Part shown: positions 52,824-54,220 of the stretch, piece by piece
Layout of the letters: every line of letters starts with the position of its first letter
Numbering within the stretch: the stretch's first letter is position 1
Assembly: GCF_009601055.1 (NCBI RefSeq)
Contig: NZ_WITI01000014.1
Span: forward strand, 1-54,220
Origin: Lactococcus sp. dk101
GTDB lineage: Bacteria > Bacillota > Bacilli > Lactobacillales > Streptococcaceae
DNA length: 54,220 nt
Reading direction: 5' to 3'
The notes under the pieces: generated by a model
What the model saw: the letters and a program-made list of their open reading frames with translations, nothing else
Told to the model about the DNA's origin: nothing
The model's database searches: none
Program-made: the position numbers and the translations under genes

Positions 52824-52880
52824 GTGTATGCAGTATCACCAGAAAAGCAAGTAGAACAACGACTCTCTCCACTTTTCTAA
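52824..52880 (+). pseudogene. Remnant of an integrase C-terminus (18 codons)
   Basis: Frame VYAVSPEKQVEQRLSPLF then TAA resembles the post-tyrosine tail of phage-type integrases (Y-x-H-V-S-P-E... L-S-x-L-F). A stop (TAG 52821-52823) precedes it and nothing upstream continues the gene. It is followed within 10 bp by two TGTGGCA repeats and then the att repeat, exactly as the intact prophage integrase is followed by two GGGGCAAA repeats. Short, so moderate confidence. Confidence 0.5.
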
Positions 52881-52887
52881 ATAACTT

Positions 52888-52905
52888 TGTGGCAAAAGTG
52901 TGGCA
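52888..52905 (+). promoter_or_regulatory. Arm-type repeats, right end of island
   Basis: TGTGGCA at 52888-52894 and 52899-52905, 11 bp apart, the same heptamer and spacing as at the left end. Rest of 52739-52887 holds no gene except the integrase stub. Confidence 0.65.
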
Positions 52906-52924
52906 AAACCTCAAAAATCGCACC

Positions 52925-52954
52925 AAAAAACGTTTGCCATCACTGACAAACGTT
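52925..52954 (-). terminator. Island-borne replacement terminator for fbaA
   Basis: On minus, AACGTTTG/CAAACGTT hairpin with a loop containing TCAGTGATGG and then six T residues. It replaces the displaced native terminator at 49221-49245. Confidence 0.8.
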
Positions 52955-52977
52955 GATTTAATCATATTTTTAATTGT

Positions 52978-52998
52978 AATTAAGCTTTGTTTGCTGAA
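52978..52998. repeat. Right att direct repeat (fbaA 3' end)
   Basis: 21 bp identical to 49261-49281; it includes the functional stop codon and last codons of fbaA, so insertion left the aldolase intact. Confidence 0.85.
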
Positions 52999-53876
52999 CC
53001 GAAAACATCGATACGTTCTTCAACAGAGACAGTGATAGCATCAAAACCAGCTTTGAGGAATTTACGTGGATCGAAGAGTTTTTTCTTCATGTATTCAGCT
53101 TCGTTAGCGTTAAATACAGCAACATGTTCGCGCATAGCTGCACAGAAAGCAAGTTGGCATTCAGTGTTAACGTTAACTTTAGCTACACCATTAGCGATAG
53201 CTTCTTTGATTTGATCGTCAGGGATACCTGATCCACCGTGCAATACGATAGGAACATTGTGGCCCATAGCTTCAACAAGAGCTGCGTTCAATTTTTCAAG
53301 GTGATCGATGTGAAGACCTTTCCAGTTTTCTGGGTATGGTCCGTGGATGTTACCGATACCAGCTGCAAGGAAGTCAACACCAAGTTTAGCCATAGCTACA
53401 GCATCTTCGATTGGAGCGAGTTCGCCTTCACCAACGATACCGTCTTCTTCACCACCGATTGAACCAACTTCACATTCTACTGAGATACCAGCAGCGTGAG
53501 CTTTTTCGATAACGATAGCAGCTTTTTCAAGGTTTTCTTCGATTGGAAGGTGTGAACCATCGAACATCAATGAAGAGTAACCAACTTCGATACATTCCAT
53601 TGCTGCATCGAAATCACCGTGGTCAAGGTGAATAGCAACAGGAACAGTGATTCCCATTGATTCAACAAGAGCTTCAATCATAACTTTACAAAGTTTGTAT
53701 CCACCCATGTATTTAGCTGCACCCATAGAAGTTTGGATCAATACTGGAGTTTTCTTATCTTCTGCTGCGCGCAAGATAGCTTGAGTCCATTCAAGGTTGT
53801 TTGTGTTGAAGCCACCAATAGCGTAACCATTGTCACGTGCGGCTTGTACGAATTTTTCTGCTGAAACGATTCCCAT
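52980..53876 (-). CDS. fbaA: Class II fructose-bisphosphate aldolase
   Basis: A 298-aa glycolytic enzyme that splits FBP to DHAP and G3P. MGIVSAEKFVQAARDNGYAIGGFNTNN; HLDHGD (zinc His), EVGSIGGEEDG, IGNIHGPY (zinc His) and VLHGGSGIPDDQ (zinc His and substrate loop) define class II. SD CGGAGGATGAA. The last codons lie in the att repeat of the island. Codon use is highly biased. Confidence 0.98.
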   Translation of the reverse strand: MGIVSAEKFVQAARDNGYAIGGFNTNNLEWTQAILRAAEDKKTPVLIQTSMGAAKYMGGYKLCKVMIEALVESMGITVPVAIHLDHGDFDAAMECIEVGYSSLMFDGSHLPIEENLEKAAIVIEKAHAAGISVECEVGSIGGEEDGIVGEGELAPIEDAVAMAKLGVDFLAAGIGNIHGPYPENWKGLHIDHLEKLNAALVEAMGHNVPIVLHGGSGIPDDQIKEAIANGVAKVNVNTECQLAFCAAMREHVAVFNANEAEYMKKKLFDPRKFLKAGFDAITVSVEERIDVFGSANKA

Positions 53877-53920
53877 TTCATCATCCTCCGATTATATTTA
53901 TTACCTATCTATTATAACAT

Positions 53921-53929
53921 TTTGTGAAG
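53921..53929 (-). promoter_or_regulatory. fbaA promoter (extended -10)
   Basis: TGTTATAAT on minus (TATAAT 53921-53926), about 45 bp before the start codon; -35 is not obvious. Confidence 0.55.
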
Positions 53930-53962
53930 TATTTTTCTAGTATGAGAAACAATTAATTTATA

Positions 53963-53992
53963 AAGAAAAAAACAGAAACAAATGTTTCTGTT
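53963..53992 (-). terminator. tRNA cluster terminator
   Basis: On minus, AACAGAAACA/TGTTTCTGTT hairpin followed by a T tract, just after tRNA-Leu. Confidence 0.85.
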
Positions 53993-53998
53993 TACTGA

Positions 53999-54084
53999 TG
54001 CCGAGGACCGGTTTCGAACCGGTACGAAGATTTCCCTTCGCAGGATTTTAAGTCCTGTGCGTCTGCCAGTTCCGCCACCCCGGC
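53999..54084 (-). tRNA. tRNA-Leu (UAA)
   Basis: 86-nt cloverleaf on minus: acceptor GCCGGGG/CCTCGGC, anticodon TAA within GGACTTAAAATCC, long variable arm (CGAAGGGAAATCTTCG) and GGTTCGAACC T-arm. CCA is not encoded. Confidence 0.95.
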
Positions 54085-54094
54085 CAATTACTGA

Positions 54095-54166
54095 AGCGAA
54101 CGACGGGATTCGAACCCGCGACCCCAACCATGGCAAGGTTGTATTCTACCACTGAACTACGTTCGC
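54095..54166 (-). tRNA. tRNA-Gly (GCC)
   Basis: 72 nt on minus: acceptor GCGAACG/CGTTCGC, anticodon GCC within CAACCTTGCCATGGTTG, T-arm GCGGGTTCGAATCCCGT. CCA is not encoded. Confidence 0.95.
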
Positions 54167-54185
54167 AAGTAATAACTTACTTATA

Positions 54186-54220
54186 TGCCGACTACATGAT
54201 TCGAACACGCGACCCTCTGA
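54186..54220 (-). tRNA. tRNA 3' half, probably tRNA-Thr (truncated by window edge)
   Basis: The minus strand gives the anticodon stem 3' side (TCAGAGG), T-arm CGTGTTCGAATCATG and acceptor AGTCGGC with discriminator A. The 5' half and anticodon lie beyond the window. The sequence fits a Firmicute tRNA-Thr(UGU); the amino acid is inference. Confidence 0.7.

Larger units (their letters stand above)
49261..52998. mobile_element. 3.7-kb integrated island in the fbaA 3' end
   Basis: Bounded by 21-bp direct repeats of the fbaA 3' end. TGTGGCA repeats spaced 11 bp apart occur near both ends, and a short C-terminal integrase-like stub lies next to the right repeat. Cargo: SDR oxidoreductase and MarR regulator, a TIR-domain protein, and a split partner gene. 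No TGTCAG palindromes occur inside. The integrase is otherwise missing, so the element is either immobilised or a satellite moved in trans. Confidence 0.8.

Noticed and set aside
52750-52965. 71-aa minus-strand ORF at the right island end
   Set aside because: Lies over the arm-type repeats, integrase stub and terminator; no SD and composition unlike coding sequence.

Overview
The window is a low-GC Firmicute chromosome, almost certainly Lactococcus or a very close relative. The evidence is the gene content and order: divIVA-ylmH-ylmG-sepF-yggS-ftsZ-ftsA; gmk-rpoZ-priA-fmt-rsmB-pppL-pknB; glmU-nudix-macP-mtnN; PepC; a TTG-initiated metK behind an SMK (SAM-III) riboswitch; and small lactic-acid-bacterial proteins such as DUF1831 and DUF4044. 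PepC and EF-Tu resemble the L. lactis proteins from memory but are clearly diverged, so another Lactococcus species is likely.

Layout. 1 to about 6.44 kb is the integrase end of a prophage that continues off the left edge: leftward early genes (two antirepressors, a DUF771 protein, Cro, and a Tad2-like anti-Thoeris protein), a rightward CI repressor/ImmA-like protease/tyrosine integrase module, and two rightward small genes that share a duplicated divergent promoter cassette. The prophage abuts a cysteine desulfurase gene whose expected ATG start is ATT. 6.4-9.9 kb holds the desulfurase, DUF1831, tuf and two small proteins. 10-19.3 kb is ileS (T-box controlled, with an extra hairpin that carries two DnaA boxes) and the division cluster, all on the minus strand. 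19.6-27.9 kb holds housekeeping genes (rlmB, pepC, HD phosphohydrolase, mtnN, macP, a nudix gene, glmU, proC, rpsO). 28-38 kb is the long minus-strand gmk to pknB run. 38.2-41.5 kb carries two adjacent secreted/surface proteins, one sortase anchored, with related N-termini and no recognised function. 41.5-49 kb holds rny, metK (followed by two 178-bp partial copies of its own 3' end), birA (apparently leaderless), an orphan T-box-like core, a PspC/DUF4097 envelope-stress operon and hemH. 49.26-53.0 kb is a 3.7-kb integrated island in the 3' end of fbaA. fbaA and the start of a tRNA cluster (Leu, Gly, probable Thr) close the window.

Most notable points. (1) The island is bounded by a 21-bp direct repeat of the fbaA 3' end, has TGTGGCA arm-type repeats at both ends and an 18-codon stub resembling an integrase C-terminus. 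It carries a probable antiphage protein (winged-helix-like, AbiJ-N-terminal-like and C-terminal TIR NADase regions), coupled to a partner gene that is split by an in-frame TAG. An SDR/MarR pair sits beside it with a 28-bp palindromic operator. (2) The palindrome TGTCAGNNCTGACA occurs 14 times exactly, with at least eight one-mismatch copies, in core genes and terminators, and is absent from the prophage and the island. One copy forms the original fbaA terminator, which the island has displaced by 3.7 kb. (3) The prophage carries a Tad2-like gene in a genome that also carries a TIR defence gene.

All assignments are from reading sequence and motifs. No database search was run.
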